Source of the DNA: Akebia trifoliata
Lineage: Eukaryota > Streptophyta > Magnoliopsida > Ranunculales > Lardizabalaceae
DNA: 64,000 nt
Reading direction: 5' to 3'
Assembly (NCBI GenBank): GCA_017979445.1
Contig: CM030708.1
Location: forward strand, 33,422,721 to 33,486,720
Part shown: piece after piece, positions 44,357 to 58,600 of the stretch
Position numbering within the stretch: the first letter of the stretch is position 1
Layout: the number at the start of each line of letters is the position of its first letter
Program-made: the position numbers and the translations under genes
The notes under the pieces: model-generated
The model's input: only the letters and a program-made list of their open reading frames with translations
The model's database searches: none
What the model was told of the DNA's origin: nothing

Positions 44357-44702
44357 GGGAAATGTTCAGCAACAAACATTTTGGCAAAACATTTTTCAAA
44401 ACATGGGTTAGAGGTTTTGGAATGGGTTGATTTTTTGTGAGGATGATTTCTACGGTGAGGAGATCATCATCACCAAAAATCAGCCCATTCCAAAACTTCT
44501 AACCCCATCAAAAATGGTTTATAAAAAATGGACGGTCCACAATGTTTCAACTTGTAAACTAGGGCTAGAGTTTTGGAATGGGCTGATTTTGGTGAGGATG
44601 ATCTCCTAGAGATCATCCTCACCAAAAATCAGCCCATTCCAAAACCTCTAACTCATGTTTTGAAAAATGTTTTGCCAAAATGTTTGTTGCTGAACAGGAC
44701 CT
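44357..44702. mobile_element. Foldback element, hybrid ends (346 bp)
   Basis: Begins GGGAAATGTTCAGCAACAAA like the 41277 type, but continues with ATTTTGGCAAAACATTTTTC like the 42104 type; the right arm is GTTTTGCCAAAATGTTTGTT and GCTGAACAGGACC. Two core modules with spacer; (AT)n on both sides. Confidence 0.85.
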
Positions 44703-44719
44703 TATATATATATATATAT

Positions 44720-45449
44720 TTTAAGTTGCAACGAGGGTCATATCCTTCTTCTCATTCTTCGATTTGATTTTTTTTGTTTTACCCTAATACCTTAAAATTC
44801 AATAAAGTCAAAGTCATTCATATAAAAAAATTTGTGTGTGAAATATTTAGTTTAGAATGCTAATACCAAATCATTTTTGCAAAATTTAGCATCTAACAAC
44901 AAAACTTTTTTGTATAAGTCCTACAAGCTAGTACCAAATCTTTATGTATATGATCGATAATCTTTATGTATATGATCGATAGGCACCTATCAAACCTTAA
45001 AAAAATGATTCGGTATTGATACATCGAATAAATTTTGTAATGTTTAATTTTTTTTAATGTTAGTAAGTTCATACCGAATTGGTTTTGTAATGTTGATATG
45101 TACCTATTGAATTAGTTAAAGCATGTTCGACCTAAACTTACTGAACAAAATCTTCTTGAGTTTTTCAATAAAAAATCATCATTTTAAAGGTTTTAATGAT
45201 GATTTTTCTATCTTTTCTTTGTGAATAAATTAAAAAAGAAGAAGTTGACGTGAAAAAATAAAATTTAAAAAATTAACCATTCAACTTCACACAAAACTCC
45301 AAAGGAGATGACTTTGCAGAGAGACAAGATAAACCGCGAATTACAGACCAGGATTCGAAATGAGAGAACCACGAACTAGGTAAACTAGCTTTGTTATGAC
45401 CCTGATGATTCTATTTAACTCCCTGAAGTACAGGATCTAGATTCCACAT
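44720..45449. other. Distal upstream region of DEG2
   Basis: AT-rich, with a few short direct repeats (TCTTTATGTATATGATCGAT twice at about 44939 and 44961). No gene recognised. Confidence 0.5.
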
Positions 45450-45463
45450 TATAAATACACGTG
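45450..45463 (+). promoter_or_regulatory. Putative DEG2 core promoter: TATA box followed by G-box
   Basis: TATAAATA at 45450-45457 is followed directly by CACGTG at 45458-45463 (ACACGTGGC, an ABRE/G-box type sequence). This is about 165 bp before the ATG at 45621, giving a 5' UTR of roughly 130 nt that includes the (TC)n-rich leader. Confidence 0.6.
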
Positions 45464-45620
45464 GCATACTCTTATTGCTCAACAATTGAGAGACCGTATG
45501 ACTGATTATACGGGCAACTGTACTGAATCATGAGCAAACTGGTTTCTACTTGCGAGTGGATAAGGAGATGCACAGACAGAACTACATTTGTTCTGCTCTC
45601 TCTCTCTCCTCTCCTCTTCA

Positions 45621-48600
45621 ATGGCGATGACAGCCGCCAACTTCTCTTTCTCTCTCTCAACTTTCACAGAAACTTCTCCTTCTCAATCTCATTGCCGCTT
45701 CGCCTCTCTGCAGAGATCATTTTGTTCAAATATCAAAAAACCTCTGTACTCCACAAGGCGAGCTTCCAAGAGAGGTTCATCTTCTACCAACAAAACCAAC
45801 GAAGAGGTATCAAAACCCTAATTTCACCAAATTCTCTCACTTTTAATCATAAATTGAAATCTAAAGCCTAATTTGTTTGATTTGCTTGTACTCGCATTTT
45901 GTTGAGTTCAGATTGAAGCTGTGTCTCAGAAGAAGTTTCCCGGGAGATCGAAAGATGAGAGGTTGAATTCGGCTCCAGACGGTCGATCTCAATCAACAGT
46001 TTTTAAATCGATTGGCACGCAGAGAAAAGAGAAGAAAGGATTTGTTTATGATCTGAAGGAACAACAGGTACTGATCTTAAACAGAGCTGTTAATGTTTCT
46101 GTCAATCTGTTTAGTTCATTAAGTGAGTTTGTTCGTACTTAGTTTATATGAAATTTAAGCGTCTTGTCTGAAATTATCTTGGAATTTTGATTCTTTGTTT
46201 TGATGCTGATGATCAAACTGTATCTATATGGTTATATGAGCTAATGTACTTGTGTTTCATTTCGTTGTTTAATGATGCTTATGATAAGAGATAATCTATT
46301 TTATCTCCTGATATGCCTACCAATCGCCAAGATTTGAAGTGTTGATTTGCTTGGACACCTGAGCAGAAGATCAGCTCAATCACGGACCTTGATTCGCTTT
46401 GTAGCTTTCAAATTTGATCTCTTTCAAGAATTACACACAGCAAGGTTTATATTCTGGAAATCCAAATTTTGATCAAGTCTTGTGCAGAATTTAGGGTATC
46501 TTGATTGAAATTTTGAGATTTTGCATCGGTTTCAACTAGGAGAGAAACTGATATTTAAAAGTATGTACATGCTGAGCTACTCCACTTATCCAAGTGAACA
46601 GAGTATTCCATGGGCACAACATTGCATGTATTATGCTCTTTACAGTCATAAGAGATATTCTATTCAACCCCTTAAGTGAGTTGGATTTTGTAGTTTTCCT
46701 GAGTTCGAAGATTTAAGAGTCAGCTTATTCTTTGTTTGAATTATGAAGCTTAATTGACTAAGATGCACAGAAGAGTTTAGTTGCGATAGTTTCGTTGTGC
46801 TTCCTGCCGTTTTCTGGTGTACATTTAGTCCTGTAATGCTTGATATGCATTGATTTTAGTGTTCTAGTGTCCTATTCCCATATCTTTGTACGGGGATCTG
46901 TTCAATCTAAGAAATATTACTGTGTTTTCAGGCTGACACAGGGAATCTTCAAGATGCAGCTTTTCTTAATGCTGTCGTGAAGGTATGGTTCCTAACTTTG
47001 CATCGGACTAAGTAGTTCAGAGCTGCACAAGAAGTTTCTGTCTTCAAATTTCTCAAGTGAAAGCTTCTCTTGAACATAAATATTTATAAGGGAATGGTCT
47101 CCCCAGCCATGGCTGAGGAAACCTCCAGTCACACACACTTTGTATACTGTCTGACATGTAGGGCACACCCAAGGTTGTCTGGATTATCCAATCTTTGTTT
47201 TCCACCTTAGAGATCTACCGCCAAAACCAATCTAATTTGATGATGCTACATGAAACAATGAAAAGACTAATAAAATCTGGAATCTACTAGTAAAGAACTC
47301 TTAAAGAGAAATTTTCTTAAATTGAAGATGATCTCTGCATTACAATGACAGTCCTTTTATAGGAAAAAAAAACTCCTAGTCCTAGTAAAATCATGAAAAT
47401 TTCCCTAAATAGAAAAAATACTAAAAATAGTTAAAAAAATGACCTAAGCATGGAAATAGATACTAATTAACAGTAGAAGTAAGGGAGAATCGATGGTTCA
47501 TGATTCTGACTTCTACAACAAAACAAAATTACAAAAAATAGCAAAATTGCCTAAAAAACGTGGTAAATGACTGAATCAAGTCACTAACAAAAACTCAATT
47601 GCGAGGCAATTGATCTTGATGATCTTGACTTTTCCATTCAAGAATGGGTCTTCTTGGATGATTTTGAATCCATCACCCATCCGGGTCCGTGGGCGTAAGC
47701 CTTACGCTTGGACTTTTGGCGATCCGAACGTTCCATGAATTCTTTTGCAACTTGTCCTACATCATTTGATGGTCCATACCAGCTACTAAGTGTACCTTTT
47801 CACATCTAGGAGAAAAAAAATAGATGTACTCTTTTCTAAACTGTTGATCTTAACTTTGTGTCCAAGTGAAGCTGATGAGTCTGAAAAATTGTGCAAGATC
47901 TCTTATGTTGGTCCCGTTGACTGCACATTTCAGATTGAAGAGCACATATGTCACTTGTACAAAGAGTGAAAGAGGAAGCTGTGTTTATTTGATGTTGATG
48001 AAAACTTTCTGCGGTGATCACTATAGATGTGTATATGAATAGTTGCCAAAAAATGTATAGTGGACCATCCATCATCCTCAAATGATTTGTGCCCCCTTTA
48101 CTTGGTTATCTAAATATGCCTGGTCAAAGCTGAAGATGATGCCAATCTGGAATCTCTCTTTACAGACTTCTATCTGTTCTTATCAAAATCTGTTTCAGCT
48201 ACCTCACAAATGCTAACTTTACAATTGGTCTTTCATAATCCTATTCCTGTTACTTTCTTTTCTAAACATTTCTTGTTAATTTTATTTTCACATGTATTTA
48301 ATACATTTTTCTAGGTATATTGCACCCATACTGCACCGGATTATTCTCTTCCTTGGCAAAAACAAAGACAATACACAAGCACGGGAAGGCAGGTCTTGAA
48401 CTCTAGCTTTTAGTTGTCCTTGAAGAACATACAGTTCTTTGTTCATTGTTCTCGGAGTTGATTATTTCCTTTGTTCTTGTAGTTTCTTGGACTTATTCTT
48501 CATTGTAGTGTTTAGCATTTGGCGTGATACTTTCTGAGACGTTTTTTGTTTTGCAGCGCTTTTATGATAGGGGATGGAAAGCTTTTGACAAATGCACATT

Positions 48601-51600
48601 GTGTTGAACATGATACACAGGTAATCTTCTACATTTTCTGAGATTTAAAAAAGATGGAGAAGGTTGCATGCCTTACTCATATATGAAGGATCACACCTCA
48701 ACTGTTTTTTTGATAAGTGTAATATATTGATTGAAAGAAACAAAATACAAAGAGGCCGAGAAAGCCTCTAAACAAACTACAAATCAAAAAGAAATTAAAG
48801 CATCAAAGATTACATAAAGAGTTCCATCTAAAAACGAAGTCATCAAAAGTAATCCCCTTGAACTCAATGTTCTGCTTCGCCCAAAGGTATAACAAGCCCA
48901 AAATCTCCAAGAATGTGTCGTGGGAGCTTCTCATCTTATTGTTAAACACCCTGTTATTTCTCTCATTCCACACCCCCCAAGCAATAGCCGAGGGAAGAAT
49001 AGCCCACAAGAATCTTTTTCTGGAAGAGAAAACATTACTGGCCCACCCTGTTAATCACCTCAACTGTTTTAATTGCGTGGAAAGCACAAAAATGATACAA
49101 CATTTTAATTTATTATTATATTAGTTGTAAAAAAGAAAGCAAAGGGAGTTGGTATGCACTACAGATTAATATTCAACAAGAAAAGTAACATTAGATATTG
49201 AGAACATAACAACAAGACCAAGCCCTTGCACCATTTATTCTCAAGCTGGAAGTGAGAGCTTGACAAACCTTGCTGTTATAGATTTTCTAAATATACTTGG
49301 AGACTAATTTTAAGTATGAAATAATATATTTTGGTTAGGATGAAATGGACTTTTAAGTATGTTCTACTTTAATATGCTATCTTCTGTCAGGAAATTCTTG
49401 TTTATTTTATGAACTTGGGCAGACACTTGTTTTTATCACATTTGCAACGATTTGATGACTCTGAAGTGCTCGACAACTTCATCCTATACTGATTGAGGTA
49501 GTAGGATCTAGGTAAGAGACCAAAGTCAGTGCAAACAGTGAACTGCAATGGCTTTTCAGAAACGTAATTGCTATTGCTATGAAACAGATGCGTAAGATCC
49601 TTGGTTGCAGGGATTCTGCTCATTTGGGTGATGCCAGTGGATCCGTCTTTATACCTATCAAAGCAAAGAAAAAGAATTTTATGGAAATACAACTGTATAA
49701 CAGATTGCCTGAAGATTATCTTAAATATAAGAAATTAATTCATTTACTTCCTTGCTTATGGTTGGGCTGGGCAGGGCCATGATCTGTGCTTATGTTCTGG
49801 GAATGTTTGAGCTATTTATGGGGGGTCTTAAGTTTCATAAAGGGGGTTTTGGCTGTAGAGATCTCAAAAGAATGAACCCTATTAGTGAAATGGTTAGGGA
49901 GGTTTTGGAAGGAAAGGATGGACCGTGGAGGAGAACTATTGTAGAAAAATGTGGCATCTCAGGCCAAGTTGGAATTCCAATACCCTTTCATTTTTATGGA
50001 AAGGTATTTCAAATATTTCAGGTTTATTCAAGAGCTCTACGATATCTAGTGGGTGTGGGTGGTTGTTTGGGGTGGGGGGTGTTCTCTAATATCTGTTTAT
50101 ACCATATCTTTCCAGTGGTTGAGAAGAAAAGTGCTCTCTATAGTGGATGTTGTTCTTTGGAAGGAGCAAACGTTTCATGGAGTTTGGGCCTAAGATGGAA
50201 TGTCAATGATTCGGAGATTGACCCCTAAGTTTTCTCCTCAATATCTTAGGGGGAGCATAAAGGAACCCATTAGAGATTGATAGTAGAAAATATATTTATC
50301 ATTTCTTGGAGCCTCTAGAAGAAATGTAATAGCCGTTTTGAAGGAAGTCTGTATCTATTGTTCTCAAGGTGAATGTTCTCTTTTATACTTGGTCGGCCAT
50401 TCACCAAGAATTTTATGAGGAATCTGTTTCAAAGTTTTTGTCTTTGAGTGGGGTGACATTGTCAGAAAAAATGTTATCCGTTGTTTTTTTCTCCCCCATG
50501 ACTGTTTTATAAGTCTTAGTCTAACTTTCTTAATAAAACTTGTTTTACCAATTATCTAATTCCATCAATTGTATAGAAGAGGAACCATACGGATATCAAA
50601 GTCTGATTACTTTTACAAGAAAATTAAACCAGGTGTTTGTCGTGGGGGTTTTAGAGGCTATTTTCTACTACTTTCTAAAGTGACTACATGAGATCTTACC
50701 CTTATCTGCTGAACATCTTGCTATGGGACGCATATTTGCCAGCTTGATTATATAATATTTTTTGCGACTGTAGGTCAAAGTGAAGAGAAGAGGAGATGAC
50801 ACAAAGTTTGTGGCTAAGGTATCTCCTTCTAATATCAAGTATGGGATTTGTGTTGTAACTATATCATTATAAAATCCTTAAGTAAAATATATGTCAATTA
50901 TGATTGATCTTAGATATTAATGGATGGAAAATTTTGAAATATTTATTCATTACGTTGTGATGTTACACTTTTTTTTGGTGTCATAAGACATTGGAATAAA
51001 GTTTTTTACTTTTTATAGAGTAAAAAACTGTGAATGATTGCTCACTTGGATTTTTCGGTAACTAAATCCTCAATGATCTGATGTACAGGTTTTAGCTAGA
51101 GGTGTCGAATGTGACATTGCTTTGCTTTCAGTAGAGAGTGAGGAATTCTGGAAAGGAGCCGAGCCTCTCTGTTTTGGACGCCTGCCATGTCTTCAGGTTT
51201 TGAACCTATTCTCTTTAATAAGTAGTAGTGTCACTTACATTAATTAATTTTTTTTCCTTGGCATTTTCAGTGTGTCTTTCTAGTGATAGCTGTAGCAGTT
51301 CAAATGACTACTGCACAGCACATTCACTAAGCTCAGTGGAAAACTTTAGAGGCCTCCAAATTAAACATTCTCATTTGTTAAAGAGTGATATCCCTACATA
51401 AACTTAGAAAGGTTGACTTAACCAAAATGTCTTTGCTTTAAAATCGAAGAGATCTCTAAGAGGCCCGGATACCAAAGGTGTCAAAAAAAAAAAAAAAATT
51501 GAAGAGATCTCTCGTAGTCCTGTTGACTTGTTAACATTGCACCACCCCAATGCTAACTGTAGGGCATGGGAATAATGATATCATGAAAAGGTTCATACAA

Positions 51601-52605
51601 AAATATTTCTATATTGACAGGTATACCTTACCATCAGGGCTAGGGAATTGTATTCCTACAAATGAGCAAAATGCAAAGTAGCATACATTTTATGTCTCCC
51701 CCAGGCTAGAATCAAGCTAGGACCACAAAAAGTTAAATTATTAGTTAGTCATGGTCTTTGGAAACAAGTCATCCATTTGTCCATGTGGTTTTATATGGTA
51801 AATCTTTCAATGTGGCACTAGGACAATGATGCTGTGGTTACGTATCTAACATTACTCTTATGGAGTTTTGTTTATATATTGATCTGGGAAGTCATTGTAA
51901 AAATATTTTTGATCCATCATTTTGTTTTGAACACGAACATAACTAAAGTATCTGACAAACTGGATCTATGATGTTTTTTGTACCTGAAGAAGTCATTTGA
52001 CCCTAATATTATTACTTCATTTCATCCTGCATTGCAAAATCTCCTATCCTTCTGGTTATTGGAACTAAGTCTGGATACCCATGTATTGAAAAAATAAATA
52101 AATTATGCTTTGCTTAAGTTGGTTTCCAATTTCTTCTGTGTTTTAGTGCTATACATGATTTATTCTGACAACGAAAAATTGGCAAGGAATCTTTGTTATA
52201 TCAATTTTGTATGATACATATTCATTGCAAAAGGTTATCATGCACCATCTTCTTATTGTCCTTATACGCATTTCAGGATACTGTTCCTGAATGTATGAAA
52301 GAGTAGGCATTCAACATAAATTTGTATTTGCAGAAAATATGATAACTAAATGAAAGGCCAAATTTTTGCTTATTTCCTCTCATTTAAAATGTTTATGTCC
52401 ATGCTGTAAACATATTTTTTTGTTGTGATATCATGCACAAACTTGAAGTGTTGCTAGTGGTGCTTTTGAATGGGCAGGATGCGGTTACTGTTGTAGGATA
52501 CCCATTTGGAGGAGACACCATATCAGTGACAAAGGGAGTGGTGTCGCGGATAGAGGTCTGATTGGTTACCACAAACTTTTTTTGGCCAAGTAACATAACC
52601 TTTAA

Positions 52606-52640
<35 letters not shown>

Positions 52641-55600
52641 TTTTCCTTTTATTAATGAATTGCATCTCTCCATCTGTTTAATACAACTCTTTTTCTGCAA
52701 AACTTTTGCATTTGGTTCATAAGGAAAATTGTACAAAAGGCATAAAAGTACTTTGCCCTCCAATAAGGGGATGAAGAAAATACTAAATGGATCTCATCAG
52801 ATGTGTCCAACCAGATTGGTGCTGGTTGGCTTAAGTGGAGGTGTGCTTTTGAGAATTCTATATGAAAACAAACCCATCAAGAAAATTTTACAAGCCAACA
52901 ATATGACCTGCTATGCTTTATGGAGCTCAATGTTCAGCAACCAGGAAACAATTTCATACAAGAGTATGGTAGAGATGTGGACATTGATAGACAAGTGGAC
53001 ATACTAAGCTTGACCAAATCAGAAATGAGCGCATTTGGAGGAATCTAATAATAGATACTATAGGAGAGAAAATAATGGGAAGTTAAGAGATGGTTTGAGC
53101 ACTTTACATCAAAAGAAAAGAAAATAAAAAATGAAAAGAAGAAAATAAAAGTTAGATTGTTTGAGCATGTATAATAAAGAGCAATGACAACTCCACCAAG
53201 GAGTGCTTTGGTGCAAGTTGAAGGTTATAAAAGAGGGAAAATGAAGTGGATCGAGGTTGTAAATAAAGATCCAAAAGCACATGCCTTGACAGAAGATATA
53301 AATATAATAGAATAATTAAACAACGAAATCAAAATCAGTATGCAGACCTAAACTAGTTGGAATACGGCACAGATGAAGATGTAACACTTGTGATGTTGAT
53401 GATCTGATCAAGATGCTGGGGATCGGTTCATGCTTAAGTTTTGTTCGCGGTGGCATATTTAACCACTGCTAGAGTAGTTTTTATGCCTATCCATAGGAGA
53501 TATCATAGCTAGAGGCAAGGAAAACATTTTTTTTTCTATGAAGTGTTTATTTAGTCTAACATTGTTTTTTTTATGTGAATTGCAAAACAATTTCCGTAGG
53601 CATCCATAAAAAAAATTTATTTTATTTTTTCATATCAGGTTACATCATATGCTCATGGTGCATCAGACTTACTGGGCATTCAGATTGATGCAGCAATAAA
53701 TCCTGGTTAGTGGATGTTTTCAACTTTATTTGTTCACATATTTGAAATAATCTAGCTGCTTGAAGATCGTGATATTTCTTCACTAATTTTATTTCTTTGA
53801 GAGATCCCCATGGTATACTTGTCATATTGTAGGAAATAGTGGTGGTCCTGCATTCAACGACCAGGGGGAGTGCATTGGGGTGGCGTTTCAGGTAGGCTTT
53901 CTGGTGCATTCCAAAGTCATTGAACTGAATAATCATTTGGAGAAAAATGTTAATTTATTGAGAGAATATGTGGATGCTTTCTTTCATGTAAATAGGATCC
54001 GGCATCCCCCCCCAAAAAAAATAATAATAATAAATAAATAAAGGATAGAAGAAAAAAAAAAAAAGAAAAAGAAATTGAGATCTTGGAAACACGGCAACAA
54101 ATTAGATGAACATGTTGAAGAAAAAAATGGAAGTAATCTCATTATACGCCAATTTTATTACTTTAAGTGATCTATGTACTCTTTCCTGGTAGTTTGAGAA
54201 TAACTCATTTTACCATTTTATACCTTATGTCAAAATTCTTATCATACATTTCATTTAGGTTTTCAGATCTGAAGAAGCTGAGAACATTGGATATGTTATT
54301 CCCACTACTGTTGTGTCTCATTTCTTGAATGATTACGAGAGGAACGGGAAGTATACTGGTGAGGAACTTGCTCTCGGGTTCCCTTCTATTTTTTTTTGGC
54401 ATGCTGATTACTTTATGTACTCCCAATTACAGTTATTAGGAGGGCCAAGACTTTTAACTAAAATGCAATTCTGATGACATGACACTAAGTTATTCTTGTT
54501 TCCAATTCTGGTCATTGACCTTCATATCACAAAAATCATGATCTATTTATGTTATTTACAAGTATACTGTTGATCTCATCTTTCACGTTCTCTATTGACA
54601 GACCTTCAAATTTCTGCTCTTTTTATTCTATGATCAGCAGAATTGTTTGCAGAATCCTTTGGTGTAGTCTCACACATTAAGTCGCTTTCTGGCATTATAA
54701 TTAAGCACATAACTAATATTAAGTCTGGAATCTGGAAATTTAACTTGATCTTACCATTCTGATGTGGATTGAGCCCAAGTCATCTTTCATACATAAACTC
54801 TCAGGGTTCCCTAGTCTTGGAGTCTTGCTGCAAAAGTTGGAGAATCCAGCACTTCGTACATGCTTGAAAGTGCAATCTAACGAGGTATATTTCTTATGTA
54901 ATCCAAACTTAATTTTTCATCATCATCTGTTTTGTTATGTATGCTTTCGTTTACATGGCTGTATCATCATTCTTTTTCTTCTTTTTGGGGCGTAGTACAC
55001 TAAATGTAATACCTATTAAGTGCATGTATAATGATATTTTCTGAAACGAGTTATGTCATCGCATTATGCATTCCTACTTGTATATAAACATCTCTGTTCT
55101 TGTATGTACTGATCATCCAAGTTGTAACATGGTTTTTGATCACGACATTGTATTTATTTCAGGGTGTACTGGTGCGGAGAGTTGAACCCACTTCGGATGC
55201 AAATAATGTTTTAAAAGAGGTATGTGAGCCTCTAACTCCCATAGCTACCTTGAAATATACTACTCTTGTAACAGTGGCAGTAAAAACAATCCTAGGGATG
55301 GGAACTTTGCATTTATGCACAGGGATAGCTTGGCCATTGAAGTTCTTTACAGGCTAGTCAAACCCATATAAAAATAACGAATGATCATCATGTTAACGGA
55401 TACTTTATCACTCTTCCTTTGTTGGATGAAAGAGTTAATAATGGTACCTCGTAACATTTAAGTAGCAAATTGGATTTTTATTGTTCCCAGTGAAATTTTT
55501 TTACCGGGTTTTGGAATATGATTAGCGAATCTCTTCTTTCATTTGGCGACTTCTAAAGAGACACAGGGCTTGTAGGAGAGTATAAAAGATTATAGTTCTT

Positions 55601-58600
55601 GATGAAAAGCAGCAGTCCCGGTTAAAATATCCTGTGTTTTTGTTGGGTCTGACATGCCTTAGGAAGTATGTGCCCCTTAAGGATGTTTGACCTCCTCTTA
55701 GTTTATATCAAGGAGCCAGAACTCATGTCCGTATTCTCTCATTTTGATCAAGAAGTAGTTTCCTTACCCTTGGCATCTCTGTTTGGTAGAGTGCAGAGGC
55801 CTTACCTGCCGAAGGTGATATTTTTCATTTGGTAGGATACCTTGGAGAGGATGCTCACCATGGACCACCCAATCAAAAGGGGTCTTGCTATACCTAATAT
55901 CTGCTTCTTTTGTCAATCGAGTGGTGAATCTCTTGATCCCTTGCTCATTCATTGCAGTTTTGTTAGCGAGGTTTGGTCCCACTTTCTTTCATTATTCTAT
56001 AACCTTGGTGCTTTCCTAGTTCCACTCTAGCATTGTTCCAAGATTGGCAATTGAGGTTTACTCGCAAAGAGAGAGGATCCTATGGTCCCTAACTCCTTTT
56101 CCTGTGTGCTGAGGAATCTGGATGGAAGTGAACGGAAAAATCTTTGAGCACCCTTTTCAAGAAATGATTATTTGCATATTGGATATTTTGTTGGTGTAAG
56201 ATCTTTACAAAGTCCATGTGAATTTTTTGAGGACATCTTGTTTGGATTGGATCTCACGTGTAAGGTCTCTATTTAGAGTCTATTTCCAATTGTGCATCAG
56301 TTAGGCCTTTCGTGGTTACCTGTAGTATTCATTTATGCAAAGTGTCCATATAAAAGTCATGTCATTCATTTAATGTTTTTTGCTTTAATGACCAGTTTAT
56401 TGTGTATCTGATATAACGATGTTGATGATTGTTTCTTTTACGTTATCCAATAGCAGTTTAAATATTTTAATTTTTTATACTGTTATGTGTTGACACTATA
56501 TTGACTTTATGACTACCAATCAAAAAAATGTATCAACTTATGACTCTTCTCTGACATTGTAAAACATATTAATATTTTAAAATCATAGTAGTGTTATCAA
56601 AATTCTTGGAAAATAATTTAGATATTATGCTTTTCCAGGGGGACGTGATTGTAAGCTTTGATGATGTCCATGTAGGGTGTGAAGGAACAGTGCCTTTTCG
56701 ATCAACTGAGCGCATTGCATTCCGCTACTTGATAAGTCAAAAGTAGGGCCCTACAACCTATATACTAAGCAATTGTAATTAGAACTTGACAACTTTTGCA
56801 AATTCCCAATATTGTAGTTATATCTATTTTTTGGGGACACACTCGGCACTTCTTGGAATGAAAAGAGTCACTGTCTCACTTGGGTTTATTCTTATTCATA
56901 GTGACAGTATGTCGTGTCAGTCCTAAAACCCCAAAATTTTCATTATTTCGTCAAGTGAAAACCTAATATTCTTGTTGGGTGGACTTGAAATAGTCATCTG
57001 GTGGCATGCTCATGCAGGGTTAGGGCGTACAATTAAATTGTTCATATCTAGGAAATTACCGGCAAAAGAATACGGGGGGTCCAGGAAGAATACCATGAAA
57101 TGGTGGGTTATGATTCTGTATTGTCAAATTCTGGCATTCTAGATCTTCCTTTGTGGATCAGGTTCAACCCCTAGCGTGTGTGTCCAGTCTGCATTTGTAG
57201 CACAAGTCTAGGAACTTTTTTTTCCTCCATCTCTGCAGATGGTCAATCTAGGGTTAGAATAACAGTCTCTTGGATCGAGTGACATTTGAATCATCAGGTT
57301 CGCAGGTGATGTGGCAGAACTTGGTATTATTCGACAAGGGGTTTTAATGAAAGTTCAAGCAGTCTTAAATCCACGCGTGCATTTGGTAGGCTGACCGAGA
57401 CTTGTAATCTTGTACCAAATTATGTGGAATTCATTTTTTTTTTCCCAACATTTTTCTTTATTTGGTATTTTAGTTTTATCCACTTTATATTCAGTATTAA
57501 TCAGATTCTTATTCTTTCTTCAAGGTTCCTTATCACATCGAAGGAGGTCAGCCTTCTTATCTGATTATCGCTGGTCTAGTGTTCACTCCCCTCTCAGAAC
57601 CTCTCATAGAGTATGTTCTGTCTGACTATGTCACATTGCAATCTTTGTTCCTTTTATATATATAATGATTTTCTAACCCCACCCCCCTCTGACACACGCT
57701 CCCATCACAAAACTATAGACCATTTACCTCAGGATAAGCATAACCATAAATCTTTTCTAGTGTATCCCGAGGCAAATGATCTACAGTTCTGTGATGGGGG
57801 CGTGTGTCAGAGGTGGGAGTCATATTATCGCGAGTCATATTTCTTAAAACAAGGGTTAGAAGCTTCGGGATGGGCTGATTTTTTGTGAGGATGGTCTCTA
57901 TGGTGAAGAGATTATCCTCCCCAAAAATCAGCTCAGTCCAAAACTTCTAAACCTAGTTTACAAGTTGAAGAATCGTGGACCATCCGATTTTGTAAACTAC
58001 TTTTGATTGGGTTAGAAGTTTCAGAATGGGCTGATTTTTGGTGAGGATGATCTCCTCATCATAGAGATCATCCTCAGCAAAAACGAGCCCTTTCTGAAGC
58101 TTCTAACCCATACATTGAAAAAATGTTTGGCTCTCTTTAGAGCCTCCGAACACTACCCTATATATATATACACAGTAGCATAAAGTAGATAAATTTTCAG
58201 AAAAAATAACATTCTAATAATTATTCCTGTAATGAGCTTGTTTTTTGTGGCAGTGAGGAATGCGAAGACACAATGGGGGTAAGTCTTGAATCTATGGATG
58301 ATATTCACCTTTGACCACTGATGTTTCTGCCTAATGTTGTATTTACTTATTGGGATTAGCTATGTGTTCTCTAGAAAGTTGACAAGGCATTTCTCTGTTC
58401 TCAGTTGAAACTAGTGGCGAAGTCTCGATACTCATTGGCAAAGTTCAAAGGAGAACAGATTGTCATCTTATCACAGGTCAGCTAAAACCTTTCCCATGAG
58501 AACATGCATTCAATTTTGTATAAGTAAAAGGGAAAGTTCGTAAAAAGAGGGGCAAGAAATAGCCCAAAAAATCGGGGAGAGAGAGAGAGAGTGAGGGACT

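Noticed and set aside
41277..44702. CRISPR-like array or satellite
   Set aside because: This is plant nuclear DNA; the repeated units are individual inverted-repeat elements separated by (AT)n with different ends, not regular repeats with unique spacers.
45588..45620. DEG2 start at 45588
   Set aside because: The codon is TTG; the first ATG in frame is 45621.
55842..56030. Small independent zinc-finger protein
   Set aside because: The CxxC...HC pattern is the zf-RVT domain of a LINE remnant in a DEG2 intron.
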